Of a stretch of DNA of 64,000 nucleotides, positions 46,267-58,088 are shown one piece after another. The notes under the pieces were generated by a model. It ran no database searches and was not told the origin of the DNA. It saw only the letters and a program-made list of their open reading frames with translations. The stretch lies in contig OW203769.1 of assembly GCA_934045905.1 (NCBI GenBank), forward strand, positions 1,513,546-1,577,545, in the 5' to 3' direction. Within the stretch, counting starts at the first letter, position 1, and the number at the start of each line of letters is the position of its first letter. A program made the position numbers and the translations under genes. This DNA comes from Leuctra nigra. Its lineage: Eukaryota; Arthropoda; Insecta; Plecoptera; Leuctridae.

Positions 46267-48915
46267 CTAGGAAAACGCTCAGTGTAACGCGTTGATGAGC
46301 GAGCAAGGGTATGTGCAAATTCTCGAACCGGAAATGCGTACACAACGCACAGAAAACATATACATCCATATTGAATTGATTATGATATCAACTTAAAAGT
46401 GTACTATGCTTTTCATCGAAACTTTAAAATAGCATCTAAGCACCTGGTTCATAAAGCAAATCAGAATCAATTTTCAATTGGCACTGGAAAACATTCATTT
46501 CGATACTTCATTACTGACAGATATTAAAAATGTAAATAACTTCATACGTTCTTAACTGATTGGGATGAAATTTTGTAAAATAAGAGACAATATTGGTTTT
46601 AATGATCATGCAAAATATGAGTTTGATCAGAATTATCGAAGACCGTTTTCATTTTTCAGCCTATCAGGAGATATTTATTTAAATTTTAACCAATGAATCT
46701 GAGTAACGCGTTGATGAGCGAGCACGGATACGCGCAACACCTCGAACCGAAATTCTGTCTATCGAAAATGTCATTAAAAGCCAATAATTCTAAAATTTCG
46801 CCACAGATTTGTATAGAAATCTCAAAACATTCCTAAAATATTGGTCCAAATAACCATGCAAAGCTTTAAGTTGATCGATTGAACCTTTATGATTGAACTG
46901 TTCCGTGTTAATTTTCAAAAATCACAGGATCTCCTTCAAAAAATATACATGAGACCACTCATTGAGCGAGCGAAGCGAGCGTCTCCATTTGGCTCTTTTG
47001 GCACGGACCTCTGTTTTTTTTTTTGTTTTTTTTTTTTTTTTTTCTGTTACTGACGATATACAGGTCAGAGTTTTTCTTCGATCGAGCTGAAATTTTGCAC
47101 ACATGTACGTAACATTTCTGATTGTTGCAGACCCTAATTTTTTTGAAATCCATTGATTGGTTCAAATTTAAAAAAAATTAACTTTCGATTGGTTGTTTTG
47201 ATCAAATTGAAATTTTGACAAGTCATTACCCCCAACATTGTACCCAATCAAACAAAGTTTCAGCCAAATCCTCCCATTGGTTAAAATTTAAAACCATCTT
47301 TCCTGTGTTTTAAGAAATTTAAACTATAACCGATTGAACGATCAACTTATAACTTCGCATGATGGTTGGGTCCAACATTATCTGCATTTTTGACAATTTT
47401 CATACTAATCTGTGTTTAAATCCAAACGTTATTGACATTTTACGGACTATTAGCGTGTTGGCTGTCAAATTCACGGCGACTTCGACTCTTCAGTTCAAGG
47501 CAAGGTAGTTAGAGCAGAAACTTTCAAACGCAAATGAAACTGATAATGACCGTTCAACAGTCGATCTGATATTGTGTAGACACACTTATATCATATGAGT
47601 GGTCTCAGGTATATTTTTTGAAGGAGATCCTGTGATTTTTGAAAATTAACACGGAACAGTTCAATCATAAAGGTTCAATTGATCAACTTAAAGCTTTGCA
47701 TGGTTATTTGGACCAATATTTTAGGAATGTTTTGAGATTTCTATACAAATCTGTGGCGAAATTTTAGAATTATTGGCTTTTAATGACATTTTCGATAGAC
47801 AGAATTTCGGTTCGAGGTGTTGCGCGTATCCGTGCTCGCTCATCAACGCGTTACTCAGATTCATTGGTTAAAATTTAAATAAATATCTCCTGATAGGCTG
47901 AAAAATGAAAACGGTCTTCGATAATTCTGATCAAACTCATATTTTGCATGATCATTAAGACCAATATTGTCTCTTATTTTACAAAATTTCATCCCAATCA
48001 GTTAAGAACGTATGAAGTTATTTACATTTTTAATATCTGTCAGTAATGAAGTATCGAAATGAATGTTTTCCAGTGCCAATTGAAAATTGATTCTGATTTG
48101 CTTTATGAACCAGGTGCTTAGATGCTATTTTAAAGTTTCGATGAAAAGCATACACTTTTAAGTTGATATCATAATCAATTCCATATGGATGTATATGTTT
48201 TCTGTGCGTTGTGTACGCATTTCCGGTTCGAGAATTTGCACGTACCCGTGCTCGCTCATCAACGCGTTACACTGAGCGTTTTCCTAGTATGATATAAGTG
48301 TGTCTACACAATATCAGATCGACTGTTAAACGGTCATTATCAGTTTCATATGCGTTTGAAAGTTTCTGCTCTAACTACCTTGCCTTGAACTGAAGAGTCG
48401 AAGTCGCCGTGAATTCGACAGCCAACACGCAAATAGTCCGTAAAATGTCAATAACGTTTGGATTTAAACACAGATTAGTATGAAAATTGTCAAAAATGCA
48501 GATAATGTTGGTCCCAACCATCATGCGAAGTTATAAGTTGATCGTTCAATCGGTTATAGTTTAAATTTCTAAAAACACAGGAAAGATAGTTTTAAATTTT
48601 AACCAATGGGAGGATTTGGCTGAAACTTTGTTTGATTGGGTACAATGTTGGGGGTAATGACTTGTCAAAATTTCAATTTGATCAAAACAACCAATCGAAA
48701 GTTAATTTTTTTTAAATTTGAACCAATCAATGGATTTCAAAAAAATTAGGGTCTGCAACAATCAGAAATGTTACGTACATGTGTGCAAAATTTCAGCTCG
48801 ATCGAAGAAAAACTCTGACCTGTATATCGTCAGTAACAGAAAAAAAAAAAAACAAAAAAAAAACAGAGGTTCGTTCCAAAAGAGCCAAAAGGAGACGCTC
48901 GCTTCGCTCGCTCAA
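46267..48915 (-). mobile_element. HelB element (minus) interrupted by another HelB
   Basis: The outer element runs from CTAG at 46267 to the 5' end at 48915, with the plus-strand copy 46972-48287 inside. It has a second internal 3' end at about 46697 ('gagtaacgcgttgatgagcg'), so it is itself the chimeric type. Confidence 0.8.
46972..48287 (+). mobile_element. HelB Helitron-like element nested in HelB
   Basis: The left junction is CACTCA|TTGAGCG and the right junction is CCTAG|TATGATATAAG. The uninterrupted site CACTCATATGATAT is seen at 45177-45192, so insertion was exactly between A and T with no duplication. This is the Helitron hallmark. Nearly identical to 22798-24119. Confidence 0.9.
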
Positions 48916-49137
48916 TTATGAAGTCACATGGAAAATGCTTCACTTTTCAAACTTTTCAAACTATCGCAACTGATGAACTATTATTTTTAAATCAACAAAA
49001 TTAACGAAATTCAAAATAATGTATTGAAAGATCAGTTTGATATTGCAGATAGAAATAATAATCCATTTAACCTCAATTTAGGAACTAATTAAAAGTTGGA
49101 ACGAAATTTTCAATTTAATTTTCACCCGAGATTCTTA

Positions 49138-50860
49138 TTGAGCGAGCGAAGCGAGCTTCTCCTTTTGGCTCTTTTAGCACGGACCTCTGATTTTTTTTTC
49201 TGTGCCTGACGATATACAGGACAGAGTTTTTCTTCGATCGAGCTGAAATTTTGCACACATGTACGTAACCTTTCCGATTGTTGCAGACCCTAATTTTTTT
49301 GAAATCCATGGATTGGTTCAAATTTAAAAAAAATTATCTTTCGATTGGTTCGTCCAATCAATTTGATATTTAGCAAAGTCATTGCAACCAACATTTTACC
49401 CAATCATAAAAAGTTTCAGCAAAATTCTCCTATTGGTTCAAATTTGAAACCATTTTTCCTGTGATTATTGAAATTTGAACTAGAACCAATTGACCAACTA
49501 AAAACTTTGCATGGTCATTGGTACCAACATTTAAGGTATTTTTGCCAATTTTCAATCTAATCTGTCGTTATTTTCAAAAGTTTTTGTAATTTTAGGGACA
49601 TTTTGCTTGTTGGCTGTCAAATTCACGGCGACTTCGAATCTTCAGTTCAAGGCAAGGTAGTTAGAGCAGAAAGTTTCAAACGAAATGAAACTAATAATGA
49701 CCGTTCAACAGATTGATCTGATATTGTGTACACACTAATATCATATCATATCGTCGCCTCAGAGTGTAAGTGCTCTATGTCCAACTTTTCCCATCCGGAG
49801 AAACAGAGGGTCAAACTTTATGATTTTATTAACCCTATAAAAGTATAAACAATAACTGTAGTTGTAAGTTTATATCATCACTTATTCGAATGAGAACACT
49901 TATTTATGTGTTTCATTGATGATTCAGTAACAAACGAAGCGAAAATAGGTAATTTCCTGTTGGACATAGGACTTTGTGCAAATTTCTTAGCGAGTGTCTG
50001 TTAGAAATGTGGACATAGGACTTCTGCATTTGGAAATCAATGCAATGGCCAATGCTATTGTGGTACATTAATATTTTTTATTTATCATGATTATTACTGA
50101 AGATATTGTATCAGTTAGTGTTTCAGAGTGATTAACAATTAATTATTCATATAAATTAAAAATTAATTGCAATAAATATTTGAGTTAAAATTAAATAACA
50201 CAAAAAACTCAATTCAATACAAAATAAATGTAAATAAATCATACAAATAATATCTTACTACTTAATTTTAATCTTACTCTGACGTGAACTTCGAATTAAG
50301 GAATTAACAGCGGGTTTACTAATATCCCAGATGCGCGCCAACTTGACAGTTTGAACGTGAGGGAGCGCTCTGATTGGACGATGCGGACATAGAGCAAATG
50401 TATCCTAACAAGTCATTGATTACTGGACATAGAGCAAACGATTTCCGTTCATAATTACCGCAAAAGTGATAAATTGGAAGGTTTTTCAATTGATATAGAT
50501 CAAGTACATTTTAATACATGACCTAAACCAAAAATCTCAAAATTTCAAAAATTGGAGATAGATCACTTACACTCTGACACGACGATATGAGTGGTCCCAG
50601 GTATATTTTTTGAAAGATATCCTGTGATTTTTGAAACTTAACAAGGAACCGTTCAATCAAAGGTTTAATCGATCAACTTAAAACTTAGCAAGGTTATTGG
50701 GACCAATATTTTTGGAGATTTTGGAGATATTTATACAAGTCTGGGACGAAATTCAAGAATTATTGGCTTTTAATGCCATTTTCGATAGACATAATTTCGG
50801 TTCGAGGTGTTGCGTGTATCTGTGCTTGCTCATCTACGCGTCACACGAGCGTTTTCCTAG
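49138..50860 (+). mobile_element. HelB Helitron-like element with nested inverted-repeat element
   Basis: Starts TTGAGCGAGCGAAGCGAGC after A and ends GCGTTTTCCTAG. The body matches 44910-46108 in reverse. It is interrupted by 49752-50584. Confidence 0.8.
49752..50584. mobile_element. 833-bp inverted-repeat element with repeated 'ggacatagagcaaa' motif
   Basis: The ends CGTCGCCTCAGAGTGTAAGTG and CGTCGTGTCAGAGTGTAAGTG (right end complemented) are flanked by ATAT on both sides. Inside, 'ggacatag' followed by 'agcaaa' or 'gactt' occurs about five times. No ORF; class unknown. Confidence 0.7.
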
Positions 50861-51274
50861 TTTTAAAAATGTGTCCGTTCACTGTGATTTAAAACTTTCA
50901 TGTTTCTAAACCCCAAACACAATATGTGACAAAAGCCGTGATATTAAAAAAAAATTAAATTAGTTTCTAGGACTGACCGAAAGTATTTGAAATATCTAAC
51001 AAGTTTGTTAACTATACGCGATTAAAATTTGAGAGAATTTATTTTATCGGAATGAGAAGTTTTAAAGCGAAGTTACTGAAGCGACAGTTGAAACTAATAA
51101 TGCGTTGTTTACCCCTGGGCGAAGATTTTATGAAAACTCTGTTATTCATTAAATCTTTGCCATGGGTGTCCAATTAGTTAGCACATGACCAATTTAAATT
51201 GGAATAAGATTATTGTATAATTTTCTCTTTTTAACCAATCATAGGATTTTGCTCAAACGTATTATGAGAGGGGG

Positions 51275-51405
51275 CCGCTGAACTTGTATTCTGAACGTCC
51301 GAGGGTCGATTCCCGCGACCGTCATTCCTGACTGAGGTAGGTATTCTCTCAGTCGACAGGCAAATGGTGGGCAGGCACTCTATATATTTAGGCCACGACC
51401 GCTTC
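51275..51405 (+). mobile_element. SINE head fragment
   Basis: 'gctgaacttgtattctgaacg' , 'gtcgattcccgcgaccgtc' and 'ctcagtcgacaggcaaatgg' match the tRNA head and middle of the 45226 SINE, with a degraded box B. Confidence 0.6.
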
Positions 51406-52500
51406 CTATCAACAAAGAGTCAAATGGTCGGATGAATAAATAACTACTTATACGAGACCAAAAAGGACCATGAAAGATGGTTACAAAAGGTCAGTGAGGT
51501 GCCGTAGGAGTATACCATGGTTTATAGGCTAATTTCACTCGAGTATTTTGCTTGTGCGCTTGCATCTGGATTGTTTACACTTAAAGGATGAAAATGTCTG
51601 TGACGCAATCGACAACGAACATGATGCAAACGTTTATTTACACGTCTCCTTGATACCAGTGCTGTGTTTACATAATAGCGTTCGACAGCTCGGGGTAACG
51701 ATCGACAAATCAATAATATAAACAGAGGTGAATATACACAGAAGACGCCCTGCTTGGGCCCACATCTTGCATGTTTGCACATATCTCAAAGTCTTATCAC
51801 ACTTTATTTCGGCGCCATCTTTAAAGAAACATCTAACAGACGAACAGACAATTCCATTCAAACTCCTATAATAATGGTTTTTTCCCCCCGAACAACAATA
51901 AAACTGGCGGCCCCTCAGAGTTGCCTGTTCGAACTTTACTTCATTATGAATGAAAGAGGAACATAACAAATAGGCGTCCCTTCCATAGCTTCCATCGGCG
52001 TCCTCGTCCATACTTTTCTTTTTCAGACAAACTACTTTCCCTATTCATTGGCCGAAGTAACATGCATTTTGTGGAGATTATGGTGACTGGTGGGATATTT
52101 TCGTGGTGTCCATAATTTACTGATGTCACTTGATAATGTTACCAACTCCCTCTAAGAAATGTGAAGAAGAAATCAATCATATTCGATTGGACATGCAGTA
52201 GACTTAGAATAAAGAGGGTTCTGCACTCATGTGAAATGAGGCATTGCCACCGGTAATCGGACAGGCCGCTGTGTCCGTTTCCTGAGCTCTCCTCGGAAAT
52301 CTCAAACTCGCTTTAGTGCATTGTGTATAGTAGGTAACTCAGTTTGTAGAACAGGGAAGTTCATTATAAAAATATTCTAAATTTGTAAATATCAACACAC
52401 AAAAATTACATATAGTACATTTTTCACCCCAAAAAAATACATTTTCATACATAAAATATAAAATTTAAATTTCGTTTGACATTTTGGTGGGAAAATCTAT
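51406..52500. other. no supportable gene
   Basis: Minus-strand frames at 51522-51782 and 51634-52011 show no recognisable domain or splice context and were not accepted. Confidence 0.35.
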
Positions 52501-52521
52501 GTGTGGCGTATGTGAGCCCGG

Positions 52522-52602
52522 TGACGTCATTTCTAAGTCCACAACAATGTGTTACCATGGTGAATACTTTGTTGCCATGGCAATGCTGAGCCCATGACGT
52601 CA
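52522..52602. promoter_or_regulatory. CRE - X-box - X-box - CRE cluster
   Basis: TGACGTCA at 52522 and 52595 bracket GTTACCATGGTGAA (52551) and GTTGCCATGGCAAT (52571). The latter is one base off the palindromic RFX X-box GTTGCCATGGCAAC. The outer parts form a direct repeat, TGAGCCCrrTGACGTCA. It lies 350-430 bp upstream of the nuclease-like exon. A role as promoter is inferred; the site could also belong to a repeat. Confidence 0.45.
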
Positions 52603-52954
52603 ATGCCGATATTACTGTTTTAAAACAAGATTAAATAATTTTAAAATTCGGAGATTTCTATCAAGCATTCTTTATCAATTACTTGAAAACTATTCATCCC
52701 ACAATAATATTTTGTTTGTCTACAACCTAGACAAGTGTATTTTCAAGATAACTCGTTTTAGAGAGTTCCTTACACTCGAAATGAGGTTACTGTTTTGAGC
52801 CGACGGTGCAGCCAGATATTTTTCATATCTCATTTCGAGTCGTCAAAGTATTGATGCAATTCACAAAAACAAAATTGAATGCTTGACTGTTTCAGCGGCC
52901 CACAATAATTGAGAAACCTACTTATTAAATGTTACATCATTAATTCCAGAAAAC

Positions 52955-54383
52955 ATGTCAAAGATATCGAAGTACAAGAGGACACCCCAGGGGGACCTGT
53001 CTGGTCCGAAGTATGAATACAAGATGGCGGCAGTGTTGTTTTTGCGCGGCGTGAATCAGACAGAGAGATTCTTCTTGGGGACAAATGTCGACGGCGCAGG
53101 CGCATTTGACGACTTGGTCTTTAAATACAAACTCATAGGAGAATCAGAGTTCAGAATATGTTTGATTCAACTTAAACATATTACAGGAAAAATAACAATC
53201 GGAACGAAAGAATTAATTGACTTGAGAAGTAAATTCAATATTTGTAAATATTACATGTCTACCTGTGAGTTAGCAAGGAATATAAGTAATGAAAAGTATT
53301 GCCAATATGTCCTGCTCGACCAATGTTTTACGAAATTCGATTTTGCTATTTACACGAATACACTTATTGACAATTCATTGGCAGATCAAACAATGGCAGC
53401 AGGTGCGGAACTTACGTCAAGAATAACTCTATTTTCTACTGGAAAGAACTCACAGGTACACGTGATGGAACTCAATGAGACAACGATGAAAAAGATCAAG
53501 ACATCGTTGACAAAGCTCGTTGAAACAAAGATAAAGGAAAGGAAGGCGAAAGAGAAGAGTAAAGACACAATGATGAATGAGATCATAAACCCGGTACCAG
53601 AAATCAATGAATCAAGAGAAAAAGAAAAAGAGACGGAGGAATTGAAAGAGTATATGAACATCTATCCTGTGGAAGAATTCTTAGGGGGATGCCTTTGGTT
53701 CACCAATCAGGCTACAGAGAAAGATCTGGACAATATAATTAAAGATGAGATAAAGATCGCCCTGGAAACAAATGAAGAAAATGTGGGAGAGATAGCAAAA
53801 ACTTTCGTCAAAATGATAGAACTTTGGTGGGATGAGACCGGTGAATCAGAAGTGCTCACTGAGACGGCGAAGTTTTGGGAAAGCATCGTGAAATCTCGTC
53901 TGGACTTGATGAACGCCGCAAAGAAAAAGAAAATGAAAGATTCGACCATCAGATACACGAACGATGGAATCGACTCCTTCTACCAATCGTTGTCCGACAA
54001 GTCTGTGGTCAACGTGACGTCAGAAATCATCCACTTAACCAGCTTGAAGGTCGGCCAGGTCTTGGAGAAGTACCACTCCAGACGCTTCATCTTCATGGAG
54101 CAATCCTCCATGTTGCCATGGGGACGTGAGATCATTCGCGCGTGGCAGAGCATATGGTGTGATGTGCTGGCGATAGAATGCAGCACTGATGCATTGTCGC
54201 TGGCTGATAAATTGGGCCGAGACTCGACAGGCAAGAAGCTGATTCTCATATCCAAGTCTGCGTTGCCAGGTTACGAACAACACTACGACAACTTCGATTC
54301 GAGTCAACTGGAGGCGATGTCATTTCGACGTCTTCATGAAAGAGCATACACAAGAATCGTTTACAATCAGAACGGGAATCAAA
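52955..54383 (+). CDS. large exon of a PD-(D/E)XK-like, STAND/NLR-related protein
   Basis: The acceptor 'attaattccag' ends at 52949. ATG at 52955 opens a frame that passes a donor AAA|GTAAGC after 54383 (476 full codons). Residues 17-75 read GPKYEYKMAAVLFLRG, then NVDGAGAFDDLVFKYK, then CLIQLKH. The order E21 ... D52/D53 ... Q72-x-K74 is that of PD-(D/E)XK nucleases of the Mrr/Cap4 kind (G-x-x-x-E, D-D-x-x-x, Q-x-K). Residues 175-225 are Lys/Glu-rich (coiled coil or linker). Residues 230-330 are helical. Residues 385-470 (FIFMEQSSMLPWGREIIRAW, KKLILISKSAL, FDSSQLEAMSFRRL) resemble the segment preceding or forming the STAND-type core in insect NLR-like proteins, from memory. The open frame runs on to 54469 only because a foldback element follows the donor. 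The downstream exons are uncertain. Confidence 0.7.
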
Positions 54384-54416
54384 GTAAGCCATCCAATTTA
54401 ATAAAATCCATCTTAA

Positions 54417-54808
54417 GAGGCAAACGGAAGCGAACGGGAATCGCACGGTTCGTCAGAGCGTTTTTTTGAAATTGTGTCTTCCCACTTAATAATTTTAAAA
54501 AATCAGATAGTAACTACCCATAACAGCGTGATATACTAAATAATGCCGCAAACTTGAGTTCATTATGACCTCTGGTACGACCTCAAAGTGTTAAATACGA
54601 TTATTTTCGATTATTTTATTAAAAATATCGTATTTAACGCTTTAAGGTCGTACCAGAGGTCATAATGAACTCCAGTTTGCGGCATTATTTAGTATATTAC
54701 GCTGTTATGGGTCGTTACTATCTGATTTTTTAAAATTATTAAGTGGGAAGACACAATTTCAAAACGCTCTGACGAACCGTGCGATTCCCGTTCGCTTCCG
54801 TTTGCCTC
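54417..54808. mobile_element. TTAA-flanked foldback element
   Basis: The arms of about 190 bp begin GAGGCAAACGGAAGCGAACG and are nearly perfect. TTAA lies on both sides (54413-54416, 54809-54812), as for piggyBac- or Kolobok-derived MITEs. It inserted 30 bp after the donor of the nuclease-like exon. A decayed relative lies at 36693-37140. Confidence 0.85.
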
Positions 54809-55084
54809 TTAAATAGGAAGGTGTCCTTAATTTTTTTTATTTTAAATGTATTATTATCAACACAAACAATAATGATGATAAAAACACTTTACGTACACCC
54901 AAAATAAAAATCATTTATAAAATATCAAATCAGAATTTTATTTGAAATTTTGACTGGAAAAACGATGTGTAACGTATTACTGCATATTACTGCCTACGAT
55001 CTTAATCTATTTTCAATATAATTTAACATTTTCAGCTTGATATCGTACGTAGTTTTGCAGAAACAGCGTCCCGGCCTTTAGAAG

Positions 55085-55310
55085 TTTTCTGGACGCGCGC
55101 TATTTGAGCTCCGTATAATCAACTTTTTGACAACCAAATTTGAACAGCTGTATCTTTTATCCTACAATAGTAATGTTTTTGAAACTAGCACATATTACAT
55201 TTTTGTATGTTTTCTAATATGTGTACAAATTTCAGAATCCTATCTATAACAGTTTCGATATAGTGACCTCTCAATCAGGGTGATTTTTCTTGCGCCACCC
55301 GGTATTTCTA
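55085..55310. mobile_element. relic of the CCGGGTGGC inverted-repeat family
   Basis: 'gcgcgctatttgagctccgt', 'gacaaccaaatttgaacagc' and the end 'gcgccacccgg' match the right arm of 27899-30073. Confidence 0.55.
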
Positions 55311-55659
55311 AAATATTCCTTATAACGGATGTTTCCCCCAATGTGGGTTTTGCGCATTCTAACGGACAGGTGCAATTTGAACATTGATCCTATTCTCTAT
55401 AAATTTAGTGTACTCACTTGAAATAGTATGCCTTGCATTTTTGTTGTAGGTAAGCAAATATGTGATAACAAAATTGTTACTGAACACATACGTTTTGTAG
55501 AGCGATAAAAACATGTAATAACACAATGCAAACAAATTCCGTCAATACACGATAAAGTACTTCATGTCGTTGATTTTCCTCATTTCAGTTCTGTTTAAAA
55601 ACCCACTGTTTACTTTTGTCATGGTGAATAATTTTTGTTTCTCATCCTCCTTTATGCAG

Positions 55660-55788
55660 ATCTCACGCCTCACTCAGAAGAACGACGTCCACAAATATGC
55701 AATTGGGATAACAATGACCGAAACACACACAAAGCGTCGGAGATCAAGAGGTCTTTTAAGAGTAAATATCCCGATTCTCAACAACTGT
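55660..55788 (+). CDS. possible next exon of the nuclease-like gene
   Basis: A good acceptor (pyrimidine tract then 'tttatgcag') ends at 55659. If joined to the phase-1 end at 54383, the frame reads N-LTPHSEERRPQICNWDNND... to a stop near 55788. A degenerate copy of 55730-55840 occurs at 58999-59115, so this may be repeat sequence. Phase agreement alone is weak evidence. Confidence 0.2.
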
Positions 55789-56753
55789 AACCTTCTTTCC
55801 TTCAAACTTCGTCTGGCTGATTTGTAACGTCTCGAATCTTCGGAATCTTCCAAATTGTATTGGTACTCTTCCCAATACATTTCAAATATTCAAATTTGTT
55901 TTATTGTCTGATAAGATATCAAGAAAGTGATATGACCAGTCCTTAACATAGCCCATGGAACAATCACAAGATAATCTAGTATTTTGGACAAGATTTGTAG
56001 AAGTAGGATAAAAAATAAATCATAATTTGGTGTAAAAACAGGTAATGGAGAAAAAACCTTTAAAGCCTGACAATATATATGCATAAATAAATACATAAAA
56101 TATATGTAAAAAATGTATTTGTCTTAAAGATTTAAATTTATTCTTACCCCATAATAAATCAGCAGTATTCACAAGATTTAGAAATTCAAAATTTTATTTC
56201 ATAAACTCGAAATTATTACAAATTGTTGAAAACCGCCTCGTTGTAAAATAACACTAAATATTTTTACAGCAAACATTTTTTTTGAATTTTTGAAACATTA
56301 AACTAAAATACATTTATATATCAATGATATTCAAATAAAAAAAACATTTGAAAAGATGTGAAAAATCTAAAAGTTACACCTTAGTCCCTTAAATATAAGC
56401 ATGCTGAACACAATTTCTTGTAAATAAATTGTGACCATTTTTCTGTAAATCATTGAATATTTCCACATTATTTAGTTACAAAACGGAGTGGAAACTACTA
56501 GCGTGTGAAATATGATTCTAAACACGACTGCAACAGGTGTTACTGCTATCAGCTAAAATGTAGTCCAAACCAAATTCAAACTGTTTACATTAGTATCGTC
56601 ATGGGAACTTTTTCAGCACTTAGTTTTTCTGTGCATACCTTCAATACGGACTTATTTCTTGACGGTTAAGGTAGTACCATCGACCTATATATATACAAAA
56701 ATATTTTTTCTTGAAATTGCAAGTTCAAAAAACGTTTTCCTACATTTCAACTA

Positions 56754-58088
56754 TACCCATAAAAAAACACTCCGTCTAAAAATACCAGCCAAGTCTCTTC
56801 AACTATAAAAAAAAATAGAATAAATCTAAAAATTCAGCACTGAAAAGTAGTGATATCAAAAAATGAGCCAAGTCAAAACTTAATTTTAAAAACCAAAATA
56901 TACTTGGCGCATCGTGTATATAAATAGTATAGAAGCATATGCCAAAAATCAAATGTACCTACCTAATTATATATAATATACCTATAATGCCCTTAAAAAC
57001 GATGCGCCAAGTATATTTTGGTTTTTAAAATTAAGTTTTGACTTGCCTCATTTTTTGATATCACTACTTTTCAGTGCTGAATTTTTAGATTTATTCTATT
57101 TTTTTTATAGTTGAAGAGACTTGGCTGGTATTTTTACACGGAGTGTTTTTTTATGGGGATATCACTTATTTTTTTAGTTTATTTACACAACTTGTAACAC
57201 ACATCGGAGCAACAATGACTAAATACTTTTAAAAAATACGCCATTTCCGAATTGGTTAATACGAAAAATTGTGTTTGGTGCTCAATATACCTAAGCTTAA
57301 AGTGATATTCCATGAAGAATTGCGAAAGCTTCGTTCCAATCAGTCCAGCCGTTTTCGAGATATGGTATCACTTCCGGTTTTCAAAATGGCGACTGAAATA
57401 ACTGCCACCTAGAATTTATTTCTATAAATGTTATGTATCATTATAAGCCTTCTGAATATGTAGTTATTGTAGTAAGAGGTCATTAAAATCTAGATCTTCA
57501 TTTTCATGACGTCATTTCCGGTTTCGGTAATAGTACATCTCTACTTTAACTACTGATATTCCATATAGACGACCGTCTGAATCATTTGGCGCTAGTTTCA
57601 TTCCGATCGGTTTAGCCGTTTTCGAGATATGACGTCACTTCCGGTTTCAAAATGGCGACTACCGGTTGGTTTTATAAAAAGGCACCTCAGACGCCAAAAG
57701 TGCACATGTGGTAAAAATTTCAGATCGATCGGTTGAGCCGTTTAGGCTGTGGCGGTGATAGCGGTGTTTCCTGATATCATCTGAATCATCATCTAAAGAT
57801 CAAAGTGGTGTAATTTTACTGTTTTCTCGGCCCTCTAGCTCGCAAATGGTATAGCCTATTGTTCCCAAATTTGGTATATGTGGTGGGGTGGGCCATAGCT
57901 CAAAATTAAGATATTTTACAACAATGTGAGATTTTCCAATTTTATGATCCAGTAGGCCGAAAATGCCATGTTGTTGCTTACAGTAAAAGTAGTTGGTCTG
58001 GCTCCTCATTTTATTAGGCATTTACGGTATGTTGAGTGAGTGTGAGTGTACAGTACGACTTGGCTGGGTGGAGCGACCGCTCCACTAG
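56754..58088 (+). mobile_element. HelA Helitron-like element, complete
   Basis: Begins TACCCATAAAAAAACACTCC (first bases TA where the 13592 copy has TC), with the full foldback 56754-57157 and modules with 'cacttccggttt' near 57370 and 57637. It ends with hairpin GTGGAGCGACCGCTCCAC then TAG at 58088. TGACGTCA at 57630 is followed by CTTCCGGTTTCAAAATGGCG. Confidence 0.75.

Noticed and set aside
51522..52011. Minus-strand frames with several Cys
   Set aside because: No recognisable family, no splice sites in keeping, and overlapping frames in both directions.
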